From: Flavobacteriaceae bacterium MAR_2009_75
GTDB lineage: Bacteria > Bacteroidota > Bacteroidia > Flavobacteriales > Flavobacteriaceae
Length of the DNA stretch: 64,000 bases
Direction of reading: 5' to 3'
Assembly: GCA_002813285.1 (NCBI GenBank)
Contig: PHTZ01000001.1
Coordinates: 4,525,501-4,589,500, forward strand
Shown: positions 8,718 through 17,923 of the stretch, piece after piece
How positions within the stretch are numbered: the stretch's first letter is position 1
Layout of the letters: each line of letters begins with the position of its first letter
Position numbers and translations under genes: made by a program
The notes under the pieces: model-generated
The model's input: only the letters and a program-made list of their open reading frames with translations
The model's database searches: none
Told to the model about the DNA's origin: nothing

Positions 8718-9896
8718 TTATTTATTCTCAAGTACCGGTAGTATTCGGTCTTGCAAAACCCGCCAAGTTGACTTTTCGGGCTGATCATTAATATTCCAAC
8801 CATTAAAGACGACTATTAAATTGTATTTCGGACTCATCATCAAATACTGCCCACCATAACCGTTGCCTGCGTAAATATTGGGTTTGCCATCATCGTTGTA
8901 TTCGGGAATCCACCATTGATAGCCATACCCTGTCTTATTGCCCCAATGAGGCTTTACGTCTTTTACTATAGGGCTCGTGGATGTTGTGAACCAATTTTCA
9001 GAAACAATTTGTGTATTGTTCCATTTCCCTTTATTTAACAATAACGACCCTATTTTGGCGAGGTCTTCTGCCTTGAGATATAGCCCGCCCTCCGTATCGA
9101 TTTCTCCATCGGGTGTTTCTTTCCAATAGTATTCGGTAATGCCAAGTGGCCCAAATAATTTTTCTTCAGCCCATTTGTCAATTCGTTTACCGGTAATAGT
9201 TCTAATTATTTTTCCTAAAAGAACAGTGCCACCACCGTTATATACAAATTTTGAACCTGGTAATGTATCCATAGGCCTGCTTAAAACATAATCTATCCAG
9301 TTATCACTAGCTTCTAGTCTAAAACAGTCATTTGTAGTGTCGTTGTGGTCGGTTTCCTCATTCCACTTTAAACCACTCCGCATGGTCAATAAATCTTCAA
9401 TAGTTATTTTTTCTTTTCGTTTATCTTGAATAGTATCCTCTTCATTAGTTAAGAGTGGCATTGCTTTATCTGTAACGGCATAATCGGTATTAAAATCTAA
9501 TGCAATGCCAAATAGGATAGCCGTAATGCTTTTAGTGACGGACTGTAGCGTGTGCAATTCGGTTTCTTTGTAATAGGGGTGCCACTTTACGCTATTGAAA
9601 TTGTATTGATGATGGGTGGTATCATATTCTTGAACAATGGTTTCATAATCTTGCTCATACTTAAAATCGGCCAAAACCGCTTCATTTTGTATGACCATAA
9701 AACGGTCGATCAATCCGTAATCTCCATTATGTATCTCTGAATGAATAGAATCGATTACTGGGGAAAGTACATTTTGAGAAGCAGCGTTTTGAGTGCTTTC
9801 AACAGATTTTTTGTTTTTTGAGTTACAACCTAAAACCAATATGATGAGCAAAATTGAAAAGGGCAGTGTTGTAATCTTATTCATTAAAGTACGCAT
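8718..9896 (-). CDS. Serine hydrolase, class C beta-lactamase/penicillin-binding family lipoprotein
   Basis: The protein has the class C serine hydrolase motifs: SVTKS (SxxK nucleophile and base, about residues 119-122 counted from the chosen start), then the YNGGGT segment at the YxN position, and an AGNGYGGQYLMM segment in the place of the third motif. A lipoprotein signal ending LVLGC supports attachment to the membrane. The open frame reaches 9968, but the ATG at 9896, preceded by an A-rich stretch, removes an odd polar extension. Substrate is unknown; esterase, peptidase or beta-lactamase activity occurs in this family. Confidence 0.85.
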   Translation of the reverse strand: MRTLMNKITTLPFSILLIILVLGCNSKNKKSVESTQNAASQNVLSPVIDSIHSEIHNGDYGLIDRFMVIQNEAVLADFKYEQDYETIVQEYDTTHHQYNFNSVKWHPYYKETELHTLQSVTKSITAILFGIALDFNTDYAVTDKAMPLLTNEEDTIQDKRKEKITIEDLLTMRSGLKWNEETDHNDTTNDCFRLEASDNWIDYVLSRPMDTLPGSKFVYNGGGTVLLGKIIRTITGKRIDKWAEEKLFGPLGITEYYWKETPDGEIDTEGGLYLKAEDLAKIGSLLLNKGKWNNTQIVSENWFTTSTSPIVKDVKPHWGNKTGYGYQWWIPEYNDDGKPNIYAGNGYGGQYLMMSPKYNLIVVFNGWNINDQPEKSTWRVLQDRILPVLENK

Positions 9897-10141
9897 ACTT
9901 TTTAGTTTTAGTTGGGTGTAACGGTTCTCTAAATTGCTAGTAGAAGGGGAGGGAAGGAAACTTTTCAAAAATTACATTTTCGGTGAATTTCCACAATTCA
10001 GACTTGAAACAATTTGGTGATGTAATCGAACCTAATCTCGGGAGGAGGTCAAGTTTATAAAAGGGTAATTTACATAAAAAAACTGTAATCGTTTTAAGTT
10101 GATTACAGTTTAAAAATAAAAGGTTTGAGTAAAGTATTACT

Positions 10142-11125
10142 CTATTTTTTATACTTGGCCGTAAGCCCTTTTTCCGTTCTTTTTAGAGGTTTAATAGTGC
10201 CGTTTTTATTAAAGTACAGGTATTCGGCATTTATTTTTCGTTCTAATTTTTGGTCTTCACAACCGCTGTTGTTCTCATACCATTTGTGATAGAAGAGCAT
10301 CCATTGTCCTTTGTATTCTACCATAGAGGCATGGTTGTTACTGTCATGCTCTTGCTTCATAAAAATACCTTTATACGTCCATGGTCCTTTTGGGCTATCT
10401 GACATGTAATACGATAAATCTCTATTGTTCTCGGCAATGGTATAATAGTATTTTTCGTTTCTCTTGAAAACAAACGGACCTTCCATTTTTGGCTCATATC
10501 CGCCCATATCCATTTTTTCAAAATCTCCTTTTACCGCCTTCATGTCGTCGGTAAGCTCAATCACCTTGTAATCTGCTCCCATGGCATGTACATACAAGTA
10601 AGGTGTGCCGTCATCATCGATAAATAGACAAGGATCATTGGCATAAGGCTCTGTCCATAATGGTGCGCCTATATGGTCTTCAAACGGACCCGTAGGGGAA
10701 TCGCTAACTCCAATTCCTATGCCCATCCACTTAGTGCTATTCTCGGGGTTTACACGGTCTTTAAACCCCGTACCAGCCGGAAAACAGAAGTAATACTTAC
10801 CGTCTTTGTACGCGGCATCTGGTGCCCAGGCATAATTATCGGCCCATGAAATATCACTTACGTTCATAATGGCGCCATGATCCGTCCAATTCACCAAATC
10901 GTCGGTAGAGAATACACGCCAATCTTTCATCCAAAAATCTTCTTGGCAAGGCTCATCATGTGATGCATATACGTACAACCTACCGTCTTCCCACACATGG
11001 GCAGAGGGGTCGGCCGAAAGCATTCCTTCTCCAAAATTTAATGGGTTTTGTGACAACCCTACAGTTGTGGTCAATGCCAAGCAGGCCGTAAAAAGCAATT
11101 GTTTACAATTAATAGCGATCATCAT
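10142..11125 (-). CDS. Secreted glycoside hydrolase family 43 protein
   Basis: A signal peptide (to about GLSQ, residue 26) is followed by a five-bladed propeller of GH43 type. The catalytic base is probably the Asp of SADPSAHVWEDG (about residue 39), the transition-state Asp that of WAPDAAYKDGKYYF, and the acid Glu that of MEGPFVFKRNEKYYYT. The segment NDPCLFIDDDGTPYLYVHAMG is also typical. GH43 enzymes are mostly arabinanases, arabinofuranosidases or xylosidases. 327 aa is a single catalytic domain without binding module. It is co-directional with a DUF1593 gene 217 bp upstream. Confidence 0.85.
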   Translation of the reverse strand: MMIAINCKQLLFTACLALTTTVGLSQNPLNFGEGMLSADPSAHVWEDGRLYVYASHDEPCQEDFWMKDWRVFSTDDLVNWTDHGAIMNVSDISWADNYAWAPDAAYKDGKYYFCFPAGTGFKDRVNPENSTKWMGIGIGVSDSPTGPFEDHIGAPLWTEPYANDPCLFIDDDGTPYLYVHAMGADYKVIELTDDMKAVKGDFEKMDMGGYEPKMEGPFVFKRNEKYYYTIAENNRDLSYYMSDSPKGPWTYKGIFMKQEHDSNNHASMVEYKGQWMLFYHKWYENNSGCEDQKLERKINAEYLYFNKNGTIKPLKRTEKGLTAKYKK

Positions 11126-11341
11126 TTAGCGATTTTTCATGTGTTAATGAACAGTACGGCAGAAACATACCTAGTCGTGTAATATTAACACTTATTATAA
11201 GCTACCAAATTTAGTAAATTTTCGCTATCCACAAAATATTCCGATTTTTAGTTCTCTAGAATTTAATGCTTTGAAAAACCTGTAGCACCAATTTACCGTT
11301 ACGTATCGCTAATAGCTATGTAGGTGGTAGTGATCTATTTG

Positions 11342-12418
11342 TTAATTGGTGTCGTAACGGTCCCACCTTAGTTTCCAATCATTCATCACGTCATACCGCC
11401 ATTTTCCAATGGTGTACTGGCATTCTTCGGGTGATTTGTCTAAATCAACATAATAGTTTGGATAGCGGTCTTTATTGAAATGTCTAAATTGCCCGCCCCA
11501 GTTTTCTTGTGTTGGGTCGTTCACATTACCTAGCTGCCCTATTACGGGAGCTATGAGATACAAGATAGAAGGACTATCACCTTCTTTTAGGCTATGCTTC
11601 GGATAGTTGGCCAACGGAAATACATCACCGCACTTCTCTTTAAACAACCCGTTATGAGTAGAGCCGTGATTACGGATATTGGCCGCCGTAAACCTCGTAT
11701 AACCCCATTCCCCGTCTTGTATACCCGATTGATAGACCCCACGAAAGGTTTCATGGGTACCCTTGGGAAGTATTCCATTCTCTATCCACCACAGTTCGGG
11801 ATATTCATTTTGCATAAATTCAAATACAAAATCTCTACTTGCAGGGTCATGCAAGGTATTCGATGAACTTATATAATACATTCTAATGTTGCCGGCAATA
11901 TCGGGTGCGTCAAATAGGGCTTGGGCCATCGTGGTCATACTGCCCCAAACCAATATATACAATGGGTTTTCTTTGGTGTAGTTCTTGGCAACCTCAACAA
12001 TCCATTGTGAGCCTTCACTGCTTTTTGCTGTTGACGGATTCCCCGGTTCGTTAGACCCCGATTTTACGAGCGAAAGCAACTCGCTTTCGGTCATTAAATG
12101 GTTGTAGCCGTTTGCCCGAAGGTGGTCAACATCTATTCGTTTTATCCAATCTTTAATTAGGGTCGTATGCTGAAGGGTATCCCAAGGGTGATGCTCAATA
12201 TCGGTATTTGGGGTAGAAACGATACCTTTTATTTTAAGAACATCGCTATAATGTACCGCCCTAAATAAGGACTGAATATCGTCTGGGTCACCACCAAGGT
12301 CGGTATCGATAATAACATCAAAAGTTTGTGCTGCGATTTTACAAGGAGTAAATGAGATAAAAAGGATACTAAAACATAGTAACGCCCAATTGTTTGTTAT
12401 AGCCTTGATAGTGGTCAT
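11342..12418 (-). CDS. Secreted DUF1593 (nucleoside-hydrolase-like) protein
   Basis: After a signal peptide ending KIAAQ (about residue 31) the mature protein begins FDVIIDTDLGGDPDDIQSLFRAV, the DTDxGxDDxxA-type calcium motif of the inosine-uridine nucleoside hydrolase fold, in the form found in DUF1593 proteins. LVWGSMTTMAQALFDAP and the RMYYISSS segment match that family too. These proteins are common beside carbohydrate-degradation genes in Bacteroidota; a glycosidase-like role is inferred from fold and from the neighbouring GH43 gene. 358 aa is shorter than members with an extra C-terminal domain. Confidence 0.8.
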   Translation of the reverse strand: MTTIKAITNNWALLCFSILFISFTPCKIAAQTFDVIIDTDLGGDPDDIQSLFRAVHYSDVLKIKGIVSTPNTDIEHHPWDTLQHTTLIKDWIKRIDVDHLRANGYNHLMTESELLSLVKSGSNEPGNPSTAKSSEGSQWIVEVAKNYTKENPLYILVWGSMTTMAQALFDAPDIAGNIRMYYISSSNTLHDPASRDFVFEFMQNEYPELWWIENGILPKGTHETFRGVYQSGIQDGEWGYTRFTAANIRNHGSTHNGLFKEKCGDVFPLANYPKHSLKEGDSPSILYLIAPVIGQLGNVNDPTQENWGGQFRHFNKDRYPNYYVDLDKSPEECQYTIGKWRYDVMNDWKLRWDRYDTN

Positions 12419-12617
12419 TAGGGGTCTTACTGACTAGTTTAATTTAGTTGTTTGGGGTGAATTTGGAATTTAAAATCGACAACGGACTTGTGTATTATAC
12501 GAAGCTTGTAAAAAAATGCTAACTTTTCGTGTAAACAAAGAGTGGTCTTTATAAATAAGCAAGACCTCTCGGAAAGCCTATATTAGCTATGTTTAGATAA
12601 GTTATTAACCATTGAAG

Positions 12618-13127
12618 TTATTCTGATTTACAAATGAATTTTATGTTCAAATCCCTTATAAATTCAAAATCATCAATCCACTTGACATTCATATTGTCGC
12701 AAACATGAGGAATTTTAATTTTAGTCTGTTTCTTAAAATGGTCTTTTGTTTCCTTAGTCACTACAATTGCATTTTCTCTAATTGCGTGAGCGATTACCCA
12801 AGGGTCAGCTTTTGAGTGAATTCCATTGCTTGAAACTAAATACTTATGACTTGGATTAGATGCATATATTTCTTTCAAACAGTTTGTTACTTCTCCGTCA
12901 ATTTTTCTAATCGGAATATCACTGTTTTTTAGCCATTCAAAAAGATTGTCTTCGCCTTTCTCAATTTCTTCGTAAACTAATTCGGGAATGAAAATAACGC
13001 CTTTTTTACCTAAATCGTTTAGAACTTCCCAATAAGAAGGACAAATTTCTGGCGAGTAATATTTTTGCCAAGCTTGAATAAGAATATTAGCATCAATACA
13101 GTAAATTACTTTTTCATCTTCGAACAT
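12618..13127 (-). CDS. PIN-like (DUF4411) putative toxin nuclease
   Basis: 169 residues with PIN-domain acidic positions: YCIDANILIQAW at the N-terminus, PELVYEEIEKGED in the middle, and SKADPWVIAHAIRENAIVVTKE near the C-terminus. This arrangement matches DUF4411, a PIN-like family that pairs with an XRE-ImmA/IrrE protein. The start codon overlaps the stop codon of the upstream gene by one base (TAATG), so the two are translationally coupled. The likely activity is Mg-dependent RNA cleavage; the partner is the probable antitoxin/protease. Confidence 0.85.
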   Translation of the reverse strand: MFEDEKVIYCIDANILIQAWQKYYSPEICPSYWEVLNDLGKKGVIFIPELVYEEIEKGEDNLFEWLKNSDIPIRKIDGEVTNCLKEIYASNPSHKYLVSSNGIHSKADPWVIAHAIRENAIVVTKETKDHFKKQTKIKIPHVCDNMNVKWIDDFEFIRDLNIKFICKSE

Positions 13128-14299
13128 TAGGCAAGCAGTTTTTCAAATTTTTGAAATTTATTAATTTGCGTGTTAAGAAGATTACTTGCAATTGATGGTG
13201 ACAACGAACCGTTATTAAAAGAATCCATTACAATTCTCGTGAATAGTTTGCTGTTTTTGTTTAGGCGCAAAAGATAAGCGTCTGGTCCACCTTGTCTTTC
13301 TCTTTGTTTTTCCTTTTTTACCTTTTCTTTTTCCAAAAATTTCTCAAATTCGATTTGAGCATCCTGTTTTAGAATTTTATATTGACTTTGGGTAATTAAA
13401 TTTAAGTTTAAAGCGCGAACTAATAGCGCAAAAGAACTTATACCGAGTTCTTTAGCTTGTCTAAATATTAAATCATTCGAATTAAAAACATCTGTTCCCA
13501 ATGGGATAATTAACTCCCTCGGCATTAAAGCATTAGCTGCAACTTGGTTACAAAACAATTCTACTGGATGAAATTTTGATTTAGGTTTATCAGTAAAATC
13601 AATATCTATTTCATTTGAGATGCCCGATTTAGCTATCCAAATATGTGCTAATTCGTGGACTAATGTGAATAATTGCGGTGCATTCCAATTTTTTGAATTC
13701 ACAAATACAAAAGGTGCGAATTTGTCAGCAATCGCAAAACCTTGAATTAAATCTTTATCTAGAACTAAATGCGAATGTAAATAGCTAGCACGAGATATAA
13801 ATATTCCTGCAGTTTCTGCTTTATCAATCCATTCGTTTATCGGTGTTTTCTGATAATTATTTGGACTGATCTTTAAGGTGTTCAATATATCTCTAGCTAC
13901 AATTTCTGGATTATCATTGATAGAGTATTTACCAACGAAAGGAAGTTTGTCTTCGCCAATTTCTTCGTATAGTTCACTTATCCAATTCTGTTTTTCTTGA
14001 ACATCTCGAATTATAAATAATGATGCTGTATCTAACTTCTGCGCATCATTTCTTCGATAATCTTGTAGTGGTTGAAAATCTTTTGGTATTTCTGGTAAAA
14101 AGAAAAGAGAAAATGGTCTTCTGAATATTTTTGCCAAGCTTTGAGCTTGTCGAATTGTCGGAAAATCATTTCCATTCTCCCAAGTCAGATACCTTTCAGA
14201 CGATACAGAAACCTTTTTGGCAGCATCTTCAACAGAGATATTAGCAGACTCTCTAGCCCAGTTTAAGATCTCGGATGTTATGTATGCTTTCTCAGCCAT
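13127..14299 (-). CDS. XRE-family regulator with ImmA/IrrE metallopeptidase domain
   Basis: An N-terminal helix-turn-helix (SVEDAAKKVSVSSERYLTWENG, about residues 20-41) is followed by an ImmA/IrrE domain with the zinc motif FTLVHELAHIWIA near residue 216 and a later ELFCNQVAANALMP containing the usual third ligand region. 390 aa is normal for the two-domain fusion. It is coupled to the DUF4411 PIN gene, forming a module of toxin-antitoxin type commonly found on mobile DNA. Autoregulation through the HTH domain is likely. Confidence 0.88.
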   Translation of the reverse strand: MAEKAYITSEILNWARESANISVEDAAKKVSVSSERYLTWENGNDFPTIRQAQSLAKIFRRPFSLFFLPEIPKDFQPLQDYRRNDAQKLDTASLFIIRDVQEKQNWISELYEEIGEDKLPFVGKYSINDNPEIVARDILNTLKISPNNYQKTPINEWIDKAETAGIFISRASYLHSHLVLDKDLIQGFAIADKFAPFVFVNSKNWNAPQLFTLVHELAHIWIAKSGISNEIDIDFTDKPKSKFHPVELFCNQVAANALMPRELIIPLGTDVFNSNDLIFRQAKELGISSFALLVRALNLNLITQSQYKILKQDAQIEFEKFLEKEKVKKEKQRERQGGPDAYLLRLNKNSKLFTRIVMDSFNNGSLSPSIASNLLNTQINKFQKFEKLLA

Positions 14300-14723
14300 T
14301 ATTTTTTATACAAAGGTAAAATTTTAATTCAGTAAGTATTTTTTAAAATTTTTGCTAACGTAGGGAGTACAAGTTACTAAACTAACGAATACGAGCAATC
14401 ACACTTTATCAACGTTATAAGCAACTCTAATTTCTAAAGCAGTAGAGGGAAATATGCTTTAGTATTCAGGTGAAAGATAAAAATTTTTGCTTTTAGTAGA
14501 TTACAGGAAAGCGTAATGGTTGGCTGTCGGTAATTATTATGGCAAACTAAGCTACAGAAGTGAATATTGCACAAACGGGGCAGATGGTTATTGGTTTAAC
14601 ACCAAACAAATCCTATCTTTTTTAGCATTTATTTTCTTTACCCCATTTCAATCTCTGGTTTCTACCAAGTCCTTATTTCGATACCTAATAGTTAGCTTTT
14701 CTTTAGAAAATGCTACCTCCGCA
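14300..14723. other. Intergenic region with a possible degenerate attC-like palindrome
   Basis: A GCTAACGTAG segment at about 14354 and a CAACGTTATAAGC segment at about 14411 face each other as weak inverted sequences, resembling the outer ends of the attC-like sites further right. No matching cassette end was found on the left side of the PIN/ImmA pair, so this is only suggestive. A frame at 14520-14870 runs antisense into the transporter gene and is not considered real. Confidence 0.35.
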
Positions 14724-15365
14724 TCAGTCACAACCGCAATATTTATCACTGTTCGCTTTTTCGAAACATTCTTTTCCTTCTTTGAATGCGAAGTACGAAA
14801 GCCCAAGAGTTCCGATACTGTCTATGTACGGTACACTGGTCAGTTCGTAAATTCCACTACTTACAAGTAAGATTATCGACATATAAACGCAAACCATTGT
14901 GCAGTTCGCATCTGCCAAAATGGGGTCTGAATCCAGTTTTTTTCCGACGCTTCTTTTCCAAGCCACCAAAAGCCACATTACAAGAATTGAAATTGCAGAA
15001 ATTATAACTCCGTAAAAAGTGTTGATCGGTTTATGGTTCGTATAAATATTGTACAAACTGGTGACGACAAGTGAAAGTACCAATACGTAAAATGCAAAAC
15101 CTGTAATACGTAACGCAGTTCGTTCAAATTTATCTCTATCGCTGTCAGGTTGCTTCTGTATTCTTACGATCATATGGGCGATGCCAAGCCCTGAAATGAC
15201 CTCTATAAAACTGTCGGAACCAAACCCGAACAGCGCTAAACTCTCATCTTCAAACCCGAGGTAGGTAGCAATGAGACCTTCGGCCACATTATAGATTATC
15301 GTAAATATCGCGAGGCCGAGAGCAACTTTATAAAGTTTATTTTTTTCAAATGTAGCTAGTGACAT
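14724..15365 (-). CDS. Cation-diffusion-facilitator-like cation transporter
   Basis: 213 residues with five or six transmembrane helices. The SLALFGFGSDSFIEVISGLGIAHM helix carries the conserved DS.xE pattern of the CDF metal-binding site, and DPILADANCTMVCVYMS matches the second site (D...A(D/H) on TM5). The C-terminal cytoplasmic domain of classic CDFs is absent; the protein ends with a short KYCGCD tail that could bind metal. Zn or Co export is the likely function. It lies alone between repeat-rich intergenic regions, consistent with acquired DNA. Confidence 0.7.
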   Translation of the reverse strand: MSLATFEKNKLYKVALGLAIFTIIYNVAEGLIATYLGFEDESLALFGFGSDSFIEVISGLGIAHMIVRIQKQPDSDRDKFERTALRITGFAFYVLVLSLVVTSLYNIYTNHKPINTFYGVIISAISILVMWLLVAWKRSVGKKLDSDPILADANCTMVCVYMSIILLVSSGIYELTSVPYIDSIGTLGLSYFAFKEGKECFEKANSDKYCGCD

Positions 15366-15403
15366 AATTTTATTTTCAATTCGATATTTTTTTTAGCTTG
15401 GGC

Positions 15404-15587
15404 AGAACGTCTCGCCTATGGCCAGTAGAACAGGTAAAGGAAACTTTTCATTTCTGACCGGCCCGTGGGCCAGGGCTTTTGTTTTGTAATTACAACTTAG
15501 CAGAACATTATCACGAATTCTTTCTTAAAAATAGAAATCACATGAGTAAATCCCAAAGATTAGGCGCGTTGATTGCCATTGGATTAC
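15404..15587 (-). repeat. Degenerate attC-like repeat, family C
   Basis: Begins AGAACGTCTCGCCTATGGC, closely matching the left end of the intact site at 38764 (ACAACGTCTCGGCTATGGC). Further in, it shares ATTATCACGAATTC and ATGAGTAAATCC with the copy at 21455-21587. The right half diverges after about 15580. No complementary cassette end was found. The 70-codon frame that crosses it reads through repeat sequence and is not a gene. Confidence 0.45.
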
Positions 15588-15865
15588 CATTGGCGACCTC
15601 AATGACTACAAGTTTAATTGTGGTTGAATTGGTGTTTTCAGACTTTAAATACTCCCAGCCGCTGGGGTCTTCTGTCACTCTGAAAATTTAACTCCTCTTT
15701 GTGGCGTTTTGTGTTCAAAGTTGCATGCAAAACTAATACCGACTATATAGATTAGGTTGTTGTAGTTGTATTTATTTTCATCAACGATTTTCGAATCGTT
15801 TTTTCCACTAAAATCAGTCCTCATCCGCAATCAGTTCCTAATTTATTGTTCAAATGACAGATAAA

Positions 15866-16006
15866 GCAGGGCTATGTACAATCTTGCGATTGAATTTTTG
15901 CTGGGTGTTTCAGTAACTGATTTAGCCAATACCGAACGAATAGAAAATACGCAATAATTTTAGTAAGTAGGGGAGTACTAACAATGAAATATACCTAGTG
16001 TTAGTG
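15866..16006 (-). repeat. Chimeric attC-like repeat left of the C45-type hydrolase gene
   Basis: The left half (GCAGGGCTATGTACAATC, 15866 on) resembles the family B repeats at 17228 and 36135. The right half (GCCAATACCGAACGAATAG to ATATACCTAGTGTTAGTGG) resembles family A (attC1 and attC3 at 44538 and 43336). It ends in GTTAGTGGC at 16000-16008. The opposite end of the adjacent gene unit, at 17228, reads GCCACTTGTGC, so six bases (GCCACT) still match the reverse complement. The remaining intergenic bases 15588-15865 show nothing else I can name. Confidence 0.5.
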
Positions 16007-16018
16007 GCGGTACTTGTT

Positions 16019-17197
16019 TCAAAACGTAAATTTAACATGGTGAAAAATAGTTGGCGAACCTCCGGTAGTCCATAAAACAGGAAATCCCTTTTTCGGAATA
16101 CGTATGATGGTGCCCATGAGTGTACTGCCATTCAGAATAGGTCGGGTTGTTTTTAGTTTTTGCAATCCTTCAAAATCTATATTATTTGCCTCGGCTTCTA
16201 AAATTTGATTGGCCAGCTTTAATCTTCCATGGGTAAACCCAAAGTTGCTATCGTTCACATCGGCATCTATCTCGTAAATAACAGCTGCGTTTTCTTGTAG
16301 GGTATGATTGGTATGCGCTATATATTGTCGGTTCTTATGATCAATAACTTTCAAAGTATCTTCCCAAGTTTCTACTGAAATCGCGATTTCTCGATCCGCA
16401 ATTAAGTAATTCATTGAGGTTCCGAAATGTACCTCTTTAAGATACTCAAGAGCCTCGGCACTGTTTTTTGACTCCAGTATTTTTCGTATGTTAAACGAAA
16501 CAGGAATACCCGTGTTCGATACAGGCAGGTCTATTATGGTGTTTATTCCAACAGCGACACCGTAATTGTTTACTCCATTTTGAGCGATCTGCCCAGCAAA
16601 GGTTTGTTGTAGTATGACCACATCTGAATTTGGATACTTAATTTTCAGTATCGTTACCGCGTCTTCATGATAGCTGGGCAGGTCATTATTATGAGTCAGG
16701 TAATTCGCTTTGTTTTTTCTGCCAAAAACACCTGTTGTGGTACAATTACCTTCATTGGTCTTAAAATGATTGCCAGCTTCTAAATACGAATAGAACTCAT
16801 CAAAACTTTGATAAGCAAAGAGTTGGTCAAAATTTACTTGGGCACCATCAACAATGCCTTGAAATTCATTAAACAATTCAGGTAATTGAGCTTTAACCGA
16901 TTGAATATACCGTCTATTGGTGGTGAAGTCAGAAATGGCCTCTTCAGGTATTTTTACAGATGTATTTTCCTTTATCCAGGTTTCAAAATTCTTTAAAGCT
17001 TTTTTGATGACAAATTGTAAGGCTGCTCCATGTTGGTAGCCCCTTTCGTATGGGGTACTGCTATCTAATTCTAAATAGTATATTCCTTGTCTGTACTCAA
17101 CAGCTGGTATATTTATTTCTTTGTTTTTCAACGTTTGACTAAAAGCTGTAAAGCTCGTGCTCAAGGTTAGAAAAAGAAGAGTTATGAAATTTTTCAT
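16019..17197 (-). CDS. Secreted C45-type (acyltransferase/linear amide C-N hydrolase) protein
   Basis: A signal peptide ends near FTAFSQ (residue 21). The mature protein resembles the C45 family of autoproteolytic Ntn hydrolases (penicillin acyltransferase-like). The probable nucleophile is the Cys of NEGNCTTTGVFGR near residue 150, with YLTHNNDLP shortly after it and GVNNYGVAVGINTI further on, all characteristic. 392 aa is within the family range. It cleaves or transfers an amide-linked acyl group; substrate unknown. It may be an old integron-type cassette, since repeats lie on both sides and their ends partly match. Confidence 0.75.
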   Translation of the reverse strand: MKNFITLLFLTLSTSFTAFSQTLKNKEINIPAVEYRQGIYYLELDSSTPYERGYQHGAALQFVIKKALKNFETWIKENTSVKIPEEAISDFTTNRRYIQSVKAQLPELFNEFQGIVDGAQVNFDQLFAYQSFDEFYSYLEAGNHFKTNEGNCTTTGVFGRKNKANYLTHNNDLPSYHEDAVTILKIKYPNSDVVILQQTFAGQIAQNGVNNYGVAVGINTIIDLPVSNTGIPVSFNIRKILESKNSAEALEYLKEVHFGTSMNYLIADREIAISVETWEDTLKVIDHKNRQYIAHTNHTLQENAAVIYEIDADVNDSNFGFTHGRLKLANQILEAEANNIDFEGLQKLKTTRPILNGSTLMGTIIRIPKKGFPVLWTTGGSPTIFHHVKFTF

Positions 17198-17227
17198 ATT
17201 GTGAATGTGAATTGCGGTGGTTTTATG

Positions 17228-17340
17228 GCCACTTGTGCAGGGCTATGTGAAGTCGTGCGTTTGGATTTTCGTTTTCGTACGGTAAGGTACGTAAAAACTG
17301 AAATACAAATGAACATACCAGAATACGAAAGGTGTTGATA
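17228..17340 (-). repeat. attC-like repeat, family B
   Basis: Shares the left motif GCAGGGCTATGTGAAGTCGT, an internal hairpin around GGTAAGGTACGTAAAAA and the right end GTGTTGATAT with the copy at 36135-36248, and more loosely with 21271 and 24906. It follows the C45-type hydrolase gene on its 5' side. The rest of the gap to 17528 holds a stretch starting AATAAGAAGATTATGAAT (17391) that recurs near 36468 but no gene. Confidence 0.55.
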
Positions 17341-17528
17341 TTCAAAGTTTTGCTAGATGGCGCGTATTTGTCAATATCCGGAAACGGCGAATAAGAAGAT
17401 TATGAATAATTGTGCATTATCGGGTTAGTGTATGCAACGTAGTGTGGAAAACGGCCTGTAGTGTTCCCTAATTTGAACCTCATTGTCCTATTGTTATGAT
17501 ACCGTTGTTGGCGATGCGTTATTTATCA

Positions 17529-17627
17529 TTACCAATCTATTAGCTCTGTTTCAGGATTTGTTTCTTCACTAAAGAATTTTCCGGTAGGCCCATCTTTACC
17601 AATCGTTGCATATTTGACCCTTCCCCT
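17529..17627 (-). pseudogene. C-terminal remnant of a short-chain dehydrogenase
   Basis: In a frame different from the overlapping Crp fragment, the minus strand encodes about 32 residues containing KYATIGKDGPTGKFFSEET and ending ELIDW followed by a stop at 17529-17531. The GKDGPTGxFF pattern near the end is the C-terminus of carbonyl-reductase-like SDR proteins. No upstream SDR sequence exists here. Together with the adjoining Crp N-terminus this looks like a deletion junction joining two genes. Confidence 0.55.
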
Positions 17628-17815
17628 TTATAGTTATAATAACATCTTCTGAAAACACCTTCTATCACAAATGCGACTTGATTTGGTATTTTACCAGCTT
17701 CAGAAAAATATGCACCTTTATGAAGTGTGATTTCGTGAGCGCTACGTTTGATCAATTTAATTTGTTGTGTGTTTAACTGCCCAAACTCCAATATATAATT
17801 TATTAGCCCATCCAT
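17540..17815 (-). pseudogene. Truncated Crp/Fnr-family regulator, N-terminal part only
   Basis: The first 65 residues match the start of a cyclic-nucleotide-binding domain: the LHKGAYFSEAGKIPNQVAFVIEGVFR segment is the beta-roll of Crp-like regulators in Bacteroidota. After YYNYKGEG the reading frame enters sequence that in another frame encodes the end of an SDR enzyme. The rest of the sensor domain and the DNA-binding domain are missing, so it is unlikely to function. Confidence 0.7.
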
Positions 17816-17923
17816 AGTCGTAAAGATTTAAACTTAAAATTTCTTGGAGTTTGTCAAATTGTAAAAAATTAGAAGTAAAATATCATAAAAAGATTAAACC
17901 AAAAACTGGTACTATCAACTAAG

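Noticed and set aside
12618-14299. PIN/ImmA pair as an integron-type cassette
   Set aside because: A GCTAACG end is visible on the right, but I could not find its complement on the left.
14520-14870. 116-codon plus-strand frame downstream of the PIN/ImmA pair
   Set aside because: It overlaps the transporter gene antisense, has no family resemblance and no ribosome site; the transporter frame is clearly the coding one.
15479-15691. 70-codon frame with a possible hydrophobic segment
   Set aside because: It runs through repeat sequence that recurs at 21455 without keeping the frame, so it is not coding.
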